A stretch of DNA of 33,015 nt from Tyzzerella sp. (GTDB lineage Bacteria > Bacillota > Clostridia > Lachnospirales > Lachnospiraceae). The translations under genes were made by a program, and so were the position numbers. This document shows positions 6,432 to 13,146 of the stretch, one piece after another. Every line of letters starts with the position of its first letter. The stretch's first letter is position 1. The stretch lies in contig JAFQRJ010000008.1 of NCBI GenBank assembly GCA_017410145.1, positions 1 through 33,015 of the forward strand, in the 5' to 3' direction. The notes under the pieces are model-generated. The model was not told where the DNA came from, made no database searches, and saw only the letters and a program-made list of their open reading frames with translations.

Positions 6432-7709
6432 ATGATGAAATTAACAGACGAACAACAAGCCATATTAGATGGCGCGCAAGGGGAAACCTTAGCCAAGGTT
6501 ATGAAAACATTGGTGATGTATGGTGAAGCATTCGGTGCAGAAAAAATGGTACCGGTTACGTCAGAATACAATCACTTAGTTACTTCTTTTGGACTTAAGA
6601 TGCTAGGTCCGGTGTATGATTTAATGAATCAGTTATTGGAAGCAGATGCGGTTTCCAAACAAAAATTTTCAGTGGACCCACGCCCGCTTGATCCAAAGGT
6701 ACCTGCAAATTTCTTGCAGAAATTGATTTTTAACAAATTTATGTATTCAAAACAAGATTTCTATGAAGACCAGTTAAACAAACTTGGACTTATGGAAAAG
6801 GATGCATTCACTTGTGCTTGCTACATGGATGAAGTAGGAAATCTTCCGAAAAAAGGTGAAGTGCTTAGCTGGGCAGAATCTTCCGCGGTTGTATACGCGA
6901 ACTCTGTTCTCGGTGCACGTTGTAACCGTAATTCGGGTATCATGGATATCATGGGTTCTGTTTTGGGATATGTGCCATACTTTGGTCTTCTTACCGACGA
7001 AGGAAGAAAGGCATCTTGGATTATTGAAATTAAGACCGAGAAAAAACCGGAGGCGCAATTACTTGGCTCTGCAATCGGTATGAAGGTAATGGAAGATGTT
7101 CCTTACATCGTAGGTCTTGATAAATGGATTGGAACAGAACTTGATGATGCGGCATGTTCATACTTAAAAGACTTTGGGGCTGCTACAGCATCAAATGGTG
7201 CTGTTGGATTATATCACATTGAAAATCTGACACCGGAAGCAGTAGAATCAGGTAAAGATTTAATCAAAGAAAATGCGCAGGTTTATGTGATTGATGATGC
7301 TGAGTTAGAACGTGTGAAAAATAATTACCCGGTTATCTGGAAGAATAAGGATGCAAAACCGAAACTCTGCTTTATGGGATGCCCACATATGACATTGGAA
7401 CAATTAAAAACATGGACAGAGCGCGTGGAGGCGGGACTTAAAGAAGCAGGTAACAGCAAAGTTGTGATTCCAACGGTATTTACAACAGCACCTGCAGTGC
7501 TTAAAGAATTTGAACAGACAGAGTATGCCGAAAGATTAAAGAAAACAGGTGTTATCGTATCTTATATCTGTCCTTTGATGTATATGAACAATCCGTTATG
7601 TGCAAAGATGCCTGTTATTACTTCATCCAACAAGTTGCGTACATACACAACATCGCGTTATTACACAGATGATGAAATTTTAGTACAAATCACGAAGGGA
7701 GGCAAATAA
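6432..7709 (+). CDS. Aconitase X large (catalytic) subunit, cis-3-hydroxyproline dehydratase-like
   Basis: The 425-residue protein is the DUF521/AcnX catalytic domain. It opens with MKLTDEQQAILDGAQGETLA and carries WAESSAVVYANSVLGARCNRNSG, KPKLCFMGCPHMTLEQL and a late ICPLMYMNNPLCAKMPVITS. In AcnX, conserved cysteines such as those in GARCNRN, MGCPH and ICPL hold an iron-sulfur cluster. Characterised bacterial AcnX enzymes dehydrate cis-3-hydroxy-L-proline to 1-pyrroline-2-carboxylate; an archaeal branch dehydrates mevalonate 5-phosphate. The swivel domain is a separate gene 2 bases downstream, as in the split AcnX class. GGAG lies 12 bases before the ATG at 6432, and ATG 6435 is an alternative start. 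Family certainty is high; the hydroxyproline substrate is only the most likely option. Confidence 0.88.
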   Translation: MMKLTDEQQAILDGAQGETLAKVMKTLVMYGEAFGAEKMVPVTSEYNHLVTSFGLKMLGPVYDLMNQLLEADAVSKQKFSVDPRPLDPKVPANFLQKLIFNKFMYSKQDFYEDQLNKLGLMEKDAFTCACYMDEVGNLPKKGEVLSWAESSAVVYANSVLGARCNRNSGIMDIMGSVLGYVPYFGLLTDEGRKASWIIEIKTEKKPEAQLLGSAIGMKVMEDVPYIVGLDKWIGTELDDAACSYLKDFGAATASNGAVGLYHIENLTPEAVESGKDLIKENAQVYVIDDAELERVKNNYPVIWKNKDAKPKLCFMGCPHMTLEQLKTWTERVEAGLKEAGNSKVVIPTVFTTAPAVLKEFEQTEYAERLKKTGVIVSYICPLMYMNNPLCAKMPVITSSNKLRTYTTSRYYTDDEILVQITKGGK

Positions 7710-7711
7710 TC

Positions 7712-8155
7712 ATGAGAGAATTTAAAGGACGTGTAGTTACACCAGGTACCGTAACAGCGGAAGCAGTTGTTACTCATGAAGGATTTAATACATTGGCTTC
7801 ACTTCAAAAAGCATTGCAGTTTGGGGATAAGACAGTAACAGTAGGAGACCAGAATAATAAGGATTTGTATGGCAAATCCATCTTAGGAAAGGCTCTTTGT
7901 CTGCCACAGACAATTGGCTCAACCACGGGAGGTATGGTGCTATATTGTGCATGTGCAATGGAGAGAGTTCCGGCATGTTTGCTTTTCTCAAACCATATCG
8001 ACTCGTTGGCAGCAGCAGGAGCAATCTTAGCAGATGTATGGCTGGATAACATTTCTATGCCGGTAGTTGATTGCTTGGGAGATGAATTCCTGGAGTATGT
8101 GAAGGACGGAATGAAGGTTACCATCAAAGACGATGGTGTGGTAGTTGTAGAATAA
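7712..8155 (+). CDS. Aconitase X small (swivel) subunit
   Basis: The 147-residue protein is the DUF126 swivel domain of aconitase X. It has an N-terminal strand (REFKGRVVTPGTVTAEAVVT), then KALCLPQTIGSTTGGMVLYC with the serine/glycine-rich loop that supplies the active-site serine, and a C-terminal GDEFLEYVKDGMKVTIKDDG barrel segment. It pairs with the large subunit at 6432-7709 to form the dehydratase. It starts at ATG 7712 after GGGAGG, which lies inside the last codons of the large-subunit gene, so translation is coupled. It is not a frameshifted half of a fused enzyme: it has its own start and ribosome binding site. A hairpin array follows. Confidence 0.87.
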   Translation: MREFKGRVVTPGTVTAEAVVTHEGFNTLASLQKALQFGDKTVTVGDQNNKDLYGKSILGKALCLPQTIGSTTGGMVLYCACAMERVPACLLFSNHIDSLAAAGAILADVWLDNISMPVVDCLGDEFLEYVKDGMKVTIKDDGVVVVE

Positions 8156-8188
8156 GTAGTGCATTTTTTTATATAAAAAAGAAGAACA

Positions 8189-8355
8189 GGGGTCTATATC
8201 AAAGAATTACTGATTGAGACCCCAAAACAGGAAGAAAAAGGGTCTATGCATGGGATTTGCGTGTATAGACCCCGTTTTTTGGTTGAAGATGTCTTAAATG
8301 AAGAAAAAAATAAATAATATGGGGTCTGAGAATATAAAAAAATTACATAGGCCCC
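8189..8355 (+). repeat. Array of three GGGGTCT-type hairpins in a 342-base gene-free stretch
   Basis: The gap 8156-8497 carries three similar inverted repeats. H1 is GGGGTCT (8189-8195) / AGACCCC (8217-8223), with an inner ATC/GAT. H2 is GGGTCTAT (8240-8247) / ATAGACCC (8265-8272). H3 is GGGGTCT (8321-8327) / AGGCCCC (8349-8355), with one G-T wobble. Only H2 is followed by a strong T tract. The A-rich linkers between them hold no ORF. They could be duplicated terminators, RNA processing sites or a regulatory leader; no known riboswitch or T-box consensus was recognised. Confidence 0.7.
8240..8280 (+). terminator. Rho-independent terminator of the reductase-AcnX operon
   Basis: This is the second hairpin of the array: an 8-bp GGGTCTAT/ATAGACCC stem with possible inner GCA/TGC pairs, followed by CGTTTTTT (8273-8280). 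It lies about 85 bases after the AcnX small-subunit stop. Confidence 0.8.
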
Positions 8356-8398
8356 GATTGGTGATAATGCGATTCAAACACTTATTGGTAAAAACATG

Positions 8399-8428
8399 AT
8401 GACATTAGTACCTACCATATGTTATAAT
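8399..8428 (+). promoter_or_regulatory. Promoter of the OPT transporter operon (extended -10)
   Basis: ATGACA (8399-8404), an 18-base spacer and TGTTATAAT: a perfect TATAAT (8423-8428) with an upstream TG. The leader to the ATG at 8498 is about 60 bases and ends with AGAAAGGAAAGG. Confidence 0.65.
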
Positions 8429-8497
8429 CATGAAAGTGCTTTGTTGCGTTGTGGCGATAAAGCGTATAAATAAAACGAGAGAAAGGAAAGGTTTACG

Positions 8498-10450
8498 ATG
8501 GAAAATAAAAACGAATTTAAACCTTATATTCCGGCTGAAAAAATCACTCCGGAATTAACAGTTACTTCAATCGTTATGGGTATTATCCTCGCGGTAATCT
8601 TTGGTGCAGCAAATGCGTACCTTGGACTACGTGTTGGTATGACTGTGTCAGCATCGATTCCAGCAGCCGTTATTTCTATGGGTGTTATCCGTGTGATTAT
8701 GAAGAAAAACTCAATCTTAGAGAGTAACATTGTGCAGACAATTGGTTCCGCAGGTGAGTCTCTTGCAGCAGGTGCTATTTTCACATTACCTGCGTTGTTC
8801 CTATGGGCAGCAGAAGGTGTTATGGAAAAACCGGGCATCATTGAAATTACAACAATTGCATTGCTTGGAGGTCTCCTAGGTGTGTTCTTTATGGTGCCAC
8901 TTAGAAATGCACTTATTGTAAAAGAACATGGCATTTTGCCATATCCGGAAGGACAGGCTTGTGCGGAAGTTCTTCTTGCAGGTGAAGAAGGCGGAGCAAA
9001 TGCAACGACTGTATTTGCAGGTATGGGTATTGCCGGTGCATTTAAGCTAGTCATTGACGGCTTGAAAGCAGTGCCAAGTGAAGTGTCACTTCGCTTCAAA
9101 GGCTTTGCAGGTGAAATTGGAACTCAGATTTATCCGGCAGTTATGTCAGTAGGTTACATCTGTGGACCAAAGATTTCTTCTTACATGTTTGCTGGTGGTG
9201 TAGTGAGCTGGATGGTATTGATTCCACTGATTGTTTTTTTTGCAGGGAATAATGTATTAACTGCACAGGAAATAGCAATATTGGATATAGTTAACAGGCC
9301 AGAAATAGAGACTATTGCTGATATGTATAGTGAGTTTGGAGCCAGTGGAATTTGGAAAATTTACATTCGCTACATCGGTGCAGGTGCTTTGGCCGCAGGT
9401 GGTATTATTAGTTTAGTGAAATCACTTCCACTTATCGTTACGACATTTGCGGACGCGATGAAGAGTTTAAAAGGTGGTGTAGGTTCTACATCTACAAAAC
9501 GTACAGAACAAGATTTGAATATGAAGATTGTTCTTGGTGCAATTTTAGTATTAACATTGCTTGTTTGGTTGGTTCCGGCAATTCCGGTAACTTTAGTTGG
9601 TGCAATTATCGTAGTTATCTTTGGCTTCTTCTTTGCAACTGTTTCTTCCAGAATGGTTGGTTTAGTAGGAAGCTCTAATAACCCGGTATCCGGTATGGCG
9701 ATTGCAACATTACTGATTGCAACTTTGATCTTAAAGATTACAGGTGATGTAGGTGCTCACGGTATGCAGGGAGCCATTGCTATTGGTTCTATCATTTGTA
9801 TCGTAGCAGCTATTTCCGGTGATACATCACAGGATTTGAAGACGGGTTATTTACTTGGTTCTACACCAAGAAAACAACAAGTTGGTGAAGTGATTGGTGT
9901 TGTTGCATCTGCATTTGCAATTGGTGGAGTTCTTTATCTTTTAGATGCGGCATGGGGATTCGGTTCCGAACAACTTGGTGCACCACAGGCAACTTTGATG
10001 AAAATGATTATCGAAGGTGTTATGGACAGCAACCTTCCATGGGGACTTGTATTTGTAGGTGTTTGTCTTGCAGTGGTGATTGAACTTTTAGGTATTCCGG
10101 TTCTTCCGTTTGCAATCGGTGTTTACTTACCGGTACAATTGAATGCATGTATCATGGTTGGTGGTATCATTCGTCTTTTCTTCGATAAGATGAAGAAGGA
10201 AGAAAAGGAAAAAGAAGAAATCATCACAGATGGTATTCTTTACTGCTCTGGTATGATTGCAGGTGAAGGTCTTGTAGGTATCCTTCTTGCTGTATTAGCA
10301 GTAGTAGGTGTGGACAGTGCCCTTGATATTAGCGGTTTACTAAAGCTTTCACCGGCTGTTTCCAATATTGCCAGCCTAGTAGTATTCGGTCTTATGATTT
10401 TATGCTTGCTGAAGTTCACAATCTGGAAGAAACGTGACAAAAAAGCGTAA
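8498..10450 (+). CDS. OPT-family oligopeptide/metal-chelate transporter
   Basis: The 650-residue integral membrane protein has about 14-16 hydrophobic segments. It opens with ITPELTVTSIVMGIILAVIF, then GAANAYLGLRVGMTVSASIP, a hallmark of the OPT superfamily, followed by the conserved PYPEGQACAEVLLAGE and, later, AAISGDTSQDLKTGYLLGST. OPT carriers are proton-coupled importers of peptides, or of peptide-like metal chelates in the YSL branch. The usual bacterial length is about 600-680 residues, so it looks complete. The strong AGAAAGGAAAGG ribosome binding site supports ATG 8498. It is co-transcribed with a PqqD-like protein 11 bases downstream. Upstream are the AcnX/reductase genes, separated by a terminator, so it may supply peptide-bound substrate such as hydroxyproline peptides (speculative). 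The substrate cannot be read from sequence. Confidence 0.9.
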   Translation: MENKNEFKPYIPAEKITPELTVTSIVMGIILAVIFGAANAYLGLRVGMTVSASIPAAVISMGVIRVIMKKNSILESNIVQTIGSAGESLAAGAIFTLPALFLWAAEGVMEKPGIIEITTIALLGGLLGVFFMVPLRNALIVKEHGILPYPEGQACAEVLLAGEEGGANATTVFAGMGIAGAFKLVIDGLKAVPSEVSLRFKGFAGEIGTQIYPAVMSVGYICGPKISSYMFAGGVVSWMVLIPLIVFFAGNNVLTAQEIAILDIVNRPEIETIADMYSEFGASGIWKIYIRYIGAGALAAGGIISLVKSLPLIVTTFADAMKSLKGGVGSTSTKRTEQDLNMKIVLGAILVLTLLVWLVPAIPVTLVGAIIVVIFGFFFATVSSRMVGLVGSSNNPVSGMAIATLLIATLILKITGDVGAHGMQGAIAIGSIICIVAAISGDTSQDLKTGYLLGSTPRKQQVGEVIGVVASAFAIGGVLYLLDAAWGFGSEQLGAPQATLMKMIIEGVMDSNLPWGLVFVGVCLAVVIELLGIPVLPFAIGVYLPVQLNACIMVGGIIRLFFDKMKKEEKEKEEIITDGILYCSGMIAGEGLVGILLAVLAVVGVDSALDISGLLKLSPAVSNIASLVVFGLMILCLLKFTIWKKRDKKA

Positions 10451-10461
10451 GGTATTTTGTG

Positions 10462-10812
10462 ATGGCAAAAAAGAAAGATGTAATAAATGCGAATTACTTG
10501 GAAAATATTCCGGTAAGACAAGAAGGCTTAAGATGGGATGCGGATGAAAAGGGAATAGTTACCTTGTATGTGCATAACACAGGTCTTATGAAGAAAATAA
10601 CACAAAAACTTTTGAAAAAACCAGAATACACACAGGTGCATCTGGACGAGAATGGTAGCTTTGTCTGGCCGCTGATTGATGGTGAGAAAAATATCATCGA
10701 ACTCGGTGTGCTTGTAAAAGAGCAGTTTGGAGAGAAGGCAGAGCCATTGTATCCGAGATTGGCAAAGTTCTTTCAGATATTAGAAAGCTATGGATTTGTA
10801 AGTTTTAAATAA
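10462..10812 (+). CDS. PqqD-like stand-alone peptide-recognition protein
   Basis: The 116-residue protein has a lysine-rich start, and its C-terminal half fits the PqqD/RRE fold: VHLDENGSFVWPLIDGEKNI, then LVKEQFG and PRLAKFFQILESYGFVSF. The hallmark is the 'N-x-x-x-x-x-W-x-x-x-DG' stretch followed by a helix pair. PqqD-type domains bind leader peptides in RiPP pathways (PQQ, lasso, sactipeptides), but no radical SAM enzyme or precursor is nearby. The start chosen is ATG 10462 with AAGG at 10449-10452; GTG 10459 is less likely. Its ribosome binding site overlaps the end of the OPT gene, so the two are coupled. A role in peptide recognition or regulation linked to OPT transport is conjecture. 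Confidence 0.72.
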   Translation: MAKKKDVINANYLENIPVRQEGLRWDADEKGIVTLYVHNTGLMKKITQKLLKKPEYTQVHLDENGSFVWPLIDGEKNIIELGVLVKEQFGEKAEPLYPRLAKFFQILESYGFVSFK

Positions 10813-10820
10813 GTAAAGGA

Positions 10821-10860
10821 AAAGCAGTTGCGATTGTTGATTGTCGCAACTGCTTTTTTT
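10821..10860. terminator. Bidirectional terminator between the OPT/pqqD-like and eutS-eutP operons
   Basis: Arms AAAGCAGTTGCGA (10821-10833) and TCGCAACTGCTTT (10844-10856) pair over 13 bp with a T7 tail rightward. The leftward exit reads CTTTTCC, so it may also end the convergent eutP transcript. Confidence 0.88.
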
Positions 10861-10868
10861 ATTGTTTA

Positions 10869-11396
10869 TTAGATTTCTTCTGGATACTCAACTCCATCCG
10901 GAAGAGAGTCCCATGGATTTAGACCTAAGTCTTGTTTGTATTTCGCCTGTTTCATGGAAAGAGGTGGCAAATCATCTTCCAAATATTCTAAGAGTTCGGA
11001 AACTCCTTCTCTGGTAGTATTATTGATTAAGAAAATACGTTCACAACCAGCATTTTCCATCCATTGCTTTACCATTTCAATATTGGCATACGGAGAATCA
11101 ATCTTTGTAATAACACCGATAAGTGGACGAAGGATAAATGCATGTAGGCTGGAACCGAAGAGATTAAAGGGTTCATCCGCAGCTTGAACAATCGCCACTA
11201 CATCAGCTTCAAAAGAAAAACATGCCAGACCAACACTGAAACGTTTGGATTCGGCATATTCCCCCGGAGAGTCGATGGTATTATCTTCGGTCAAGGTGTA
11301 TTGAGTTTTAACATAATGGAGTTCTTCACCCTTTAAAGCCTGTGTCAGAGAAGTCTTTCCGGCTTCGCTTCTTCCCATCAAAAACAATTTCTTCAT
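10869..11396 (-). CDS. eutP: EutP/PduV-like microcompartment GTPase
   Basis: The 175-residue protein is a small Ras-like P-loop protein of the EutP/PduV family. MKKLFLMGRSEAGKTSLTQAL contains Walker A (GRSEAGKT, residues 8-15). TEDNTIDSPGEYAE holds the DxPG switch II motif, and VITKIDSP is the TKxD base-recognition motif. Family members associate with bacterial microcompartments: PduV is reported to interact with the shell protein PduU, and EutP sits beside EutS. Here it is the last gene of an operon with two EutS/PduU-like shell genes, 17 bases after the second. It carries about 30 extra C-terminal residues (LPPLSMKQAKYKQDLGLNPW...) beyond the roughly 145-residue family norm. AGGTGA lies immediately before the ATG. 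Confidence in the family is high; its biochemical role is unsettled across the family. Confidence 0.88.
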   Translation of the reverse strand: MKKLFLMGRSEAGKTSLTQALKGEELHYVKTQYTLTEDNTIDSPGEYAESKRFSVGLACFSFEADVVAIVQAADEPFNLFGSSLHAFILRPLIGVITKIDSPYANIEMVKQWMENAGCERIFLINNTTREGVSELLEYLEDDLPPLSMKQAKYKQDLGLNPWDSLPDGVEYPEEI

Positions 11397-11413
11397 AAGT
11401 CACCTGATTCTAT

Positions 11414-11842
11414 TTAACTTTTATGAATTTTGCAAACTGCAAATCCCAATTCTTCTCCAAAAAATTGAACTACTGATTCCACAGCGGCTTGTACATCTGC
11501 CAATTTTCCCGAAATAATGAGAGCACCGCAGAAGCGGTCCATAAAGCAAACTTGTATGTCTGCACTTTTTGATGCAATATCAGCAGCAACCACAACGGAT
11601 TCCCAAGGTGTAAAGCGGATGAGCCCAAGTGTCTCACCTGTATGGTCCTCACCTTCATGAACACCGATATGTAAGGCGAGATTTTGATAGATACAAGTGT
11701 CAGTAGGATTGATAATATGAGCCATGCAGACTTCTTTTCCGGGAACACGAACACGAGTCATCCGAAGCTTTTTGCCAACCAATTGCGCATAGTCATCTTG
11801 AAAGATTTTTTCTAACAATTGTTCCTTCGTGATTTGAGTCAT
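11414..11842 (-). CDS. EutS/PduU-type microcompartment shell protein with N-terminal extension
   Basis: The 142-residue protein belongs to the circularly permuted single-BMC class (EutS/PduU): RVPGKEVCMAHIINPTDTCI, then ETLGLIRFTPWESVVVAADI, then ADIQVCFMDRFCGALIISGK and a closing helix. Such hexamers tile shell facets and form a small beta-barrel over the pore from their N-termini. It has about 20 residues before the usual family start (ITKEQLLEKIFQDDYAQLV), predicted amphipathic. This is a possible partner-binding helix or altered barrel. GGGAG lies about 8 bases before the ATG, and the gene follows its paralogue after 11 bases. The paralogues are clearly diverged (for example FMDRFCGALIISG versus FADRFTGTLIITG), so this is not a recent duplication. 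Confidence 0.88.
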   Translation of the reverse strand: MTQITKEQLLEKIFQDDYAQLVGKKLRMTRVRVPGKEVCMAHIINPTDTCIYQNLALHIGVHEGEDHTGETLGLIRFTPWESVVVAADIASKSADIQVCFMDRFCGALIISGKLADVQAAVESVVQFFGEELGFAVCKIHKS

Positions 11843-11853
11843 AGCAACGCTCC

Positions 11854-12219
11854 CTAACTTCTTGTAACCTTGCAGACTACATATTCAAGAGATTCACGGA
11901 AGTAGTCAAGAATCTCTGTCAAAGCAGAGGTAACATCCGAAATTTCTCCTGTTATAATTAATGTACCTGTGAAACGGTCTGCAAATCCAAGATAGATATT
12001 TCCACTCTTAACAGCGATATCCGATGCGATAACAGCGGATTCCGGTGGAGTCATATTCATAATTCCAATGGCAGAAGAGCCGTAGTCTACTTGTGGATTC
12101 AAACCAAGCTTCTGGTATATAATCGGATCCGGACCGCCCATTACATGTGCAAATGTGATTTCTTTGCCGGCTACCGTTTCCTGTACAATTCTGATTTGGT
12201 CTTTATGTTCATTTGACAT
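11854..12219 (-). CDS. eutS: EutS/PduU-type microcompartment shell protein
   Basis: The 121-residue protein is close to EutS: VAGKEITFAHVMGGPDPIIY, GIMNMTPPESAVIASDIAVK, SGNIYLGFADRFTGTLIITG and a terminal ESLEYVVCKVTRS resembling the EutS ending. It is a permuted BMC-domain hexamer for a shell facet. The start is ATG 12219: the in-frame GTG at 12234 is itself the GTGAGGA ribosome binding site, so the longer reading is rejected. It is the first gene of eutS-eutS-eutP, transcribed from the promoter at 12262-12290. No EutM/PduA-type hexamer, EutN-type pentamer or lumen enzyme is present in the window, so the proteins must join a shell encoded elsewhere or form something smaller. Confidence 0.9.
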   Translation of the reverse strand: MSNEHKDQIRIVQETVAGKEITFAHVMGGPDPIIYQKLGLNPQVDYGSSAIGIMNMTPPESAVIASDIAVKSGNIYLGFADRFTGTLIITGEISDVTSALTEILDYFRESLEYVVCKVTRS

Positions 12220-12261
12220 ATGTACATTCCTCACTTTCGAAAGATATGCATTCTTATTAAA

Positions 12262-12290
12262 ATCATACTATTAATGGGAATTTCTGTCAA
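12262..12290 (-). promoter_or_regulatory. Promoter of the eutS-eutS-eutP operon
   Basis: Read on the minus strand, consensus TTGACA (12290-12285), a 17-base spacer and TATGAT (12267-12262), about 43 bases before the eutS ATG. This strong constitutive-looking promoter separates the microcompartment genes from the ABC genes upstream on the same strand. Confidence 0.75.
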
Positions 12291-12348
12291 GTTCTCAAAC
12301 AAATTATGTACAGCAGTTGCAGTATGCCCACAACCGCTTATAACGTGT

Positions 12349-13146
12349 CTAAAACCGTTTCTGATACAGTTTCTCAACCAAATTAATCAGCGCGTACAAT
12401 CCCATTGCTAAGACGCAAAGAATGACAATCGACATCAGAAGCCAATCCATCTTAAAAACTTGGCTCGAATAGATAATCAGGTAACCAAGTCCATTTCTGG
12501 CGGCTAAAAACTCCCCAATTACCACGCCAACCAGACAAAGTCCAATGTTGACCTTCATATTACTTACAATGGCAGGAATACAACTCGGAATAACAATCTT
12601 TGTGAGTGCTTGAAATTTTGTGCCTCTTAAAGTGTAGACCAATTTGATTTTCTCCGGGTCTACCTCGCGAAAACTAGTAGCCATATTCATAATACTTCCG
12701 AATATGGCTACCGACATGCCGGCCACGATAATGGTCTTAGGAGTTGCGCCAAGCCATACAATCAAGAGTGGAGCAAGTGCGGATTTCGGGAGACTGTTTA
12801 GCACAACGAGGAAGGGTTCGGTAATCTCCAGAAGTTTCTGACTAAACCATAGTAAGGTAGCGAGCAAAATGCTAAACAAAGTAACCAGCAGAAAGCTAAC
12901 CAATGTTTCGTACAGTGTAATGCCAATGTGAAGGAAAATACTTCTGTCAAGCACCATTCCCCAAAAACATAGGACCACTTTGCTTGGGCTGCTAAACACA
13001 AAGGAATCAATAATCCCTAAACGTGTAGTTAATTCCCATAGAAGAAGGAATGCAACAAACACAACAATACGGCTGATACGTACAAAAAGGCGATGCAGCT
13101 TTTGCTTCTTTAGAAACGCAAGTTGGTTTTGTGAAACGTTACTCAT
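12349..13146 (-). CDS. ABC transporter permease, SsuC/TauC/ThiX-like
   Basis: The 265-residue membrane protein has about six segments and the layout of nitrate/sulfonate/taurine/pyrimidine-type importer permeases: LLLWELTTRLGIIDSFVFSS at the N-terminus, the conserved NSLPKSALAPLLIVWLGATP, and the EAA-type cytoplasmic loop LRGTKFQALTKIVIPSCIPA that contacts the ATPase. It starts 8 bases inside the end of the ATPase gene (13139-13146 overlap), so the two are translationally coupled. The substrate-binding lipoprotein that such importers need is not adjacent on either side. The substrate cannot be told: sulfonates, taurine, thiamine precursors and similar compounds are all possible. Confidence 0.87.
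   Translation of the reverse strand: MSNVSQNQLAFLKKQKLHRLFVRISRIVVFVAFLLLWELTTRLGIIDSFVFSSPSKVVLCFWGMVLDRSIFLHIGITLYETLVSFLLVTLFSILLATLLWFSQKLLEITEPFLVVLNSLPKSALAPLLIVWLGATPKTIIVAGMSVAIFGSIMNMATSFREVDPEKIKLVYTLRGTKFQALTKIVIPSCIPAIVSNMKVNIGLCLVGVVIGEFLAARNGLGYLIIYSSQVFKMDWLLMSIVILCVLAMGLYALINLVEKLYQKRF

Noticed and set aside
6432-8155. Frameshift splitting a fused aconitase X
   Set aside because: The small subunit has its own ATG and GGGAGG; separate large and small subunits are a normal AcnX class.
8189-8355. CRISPR-like array
   Set aside because: Three units of unequal spacing with divergent interiors are hairpins, not direct repeats with uniform spacers, and no cas genes are present.
8156-8497. 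T-box or known riboswitch before the OPT gene
   Set aside because: No T-box core or other recognisable riboswitch consensus was seen; only repeated hairpins.
8524-9099. 191-codon minus-strand ORF inside the OPT gene
   Set aside because: Opposite strand of a conserved membrane protein gene; composition mirrors the OPT codons and no ribosome binding site was found.
12220-12234. GTG 12234 as eutS start
   Set aside because: That codon is part of GTGAGGA, the ribosome binding site for ATG 12219.
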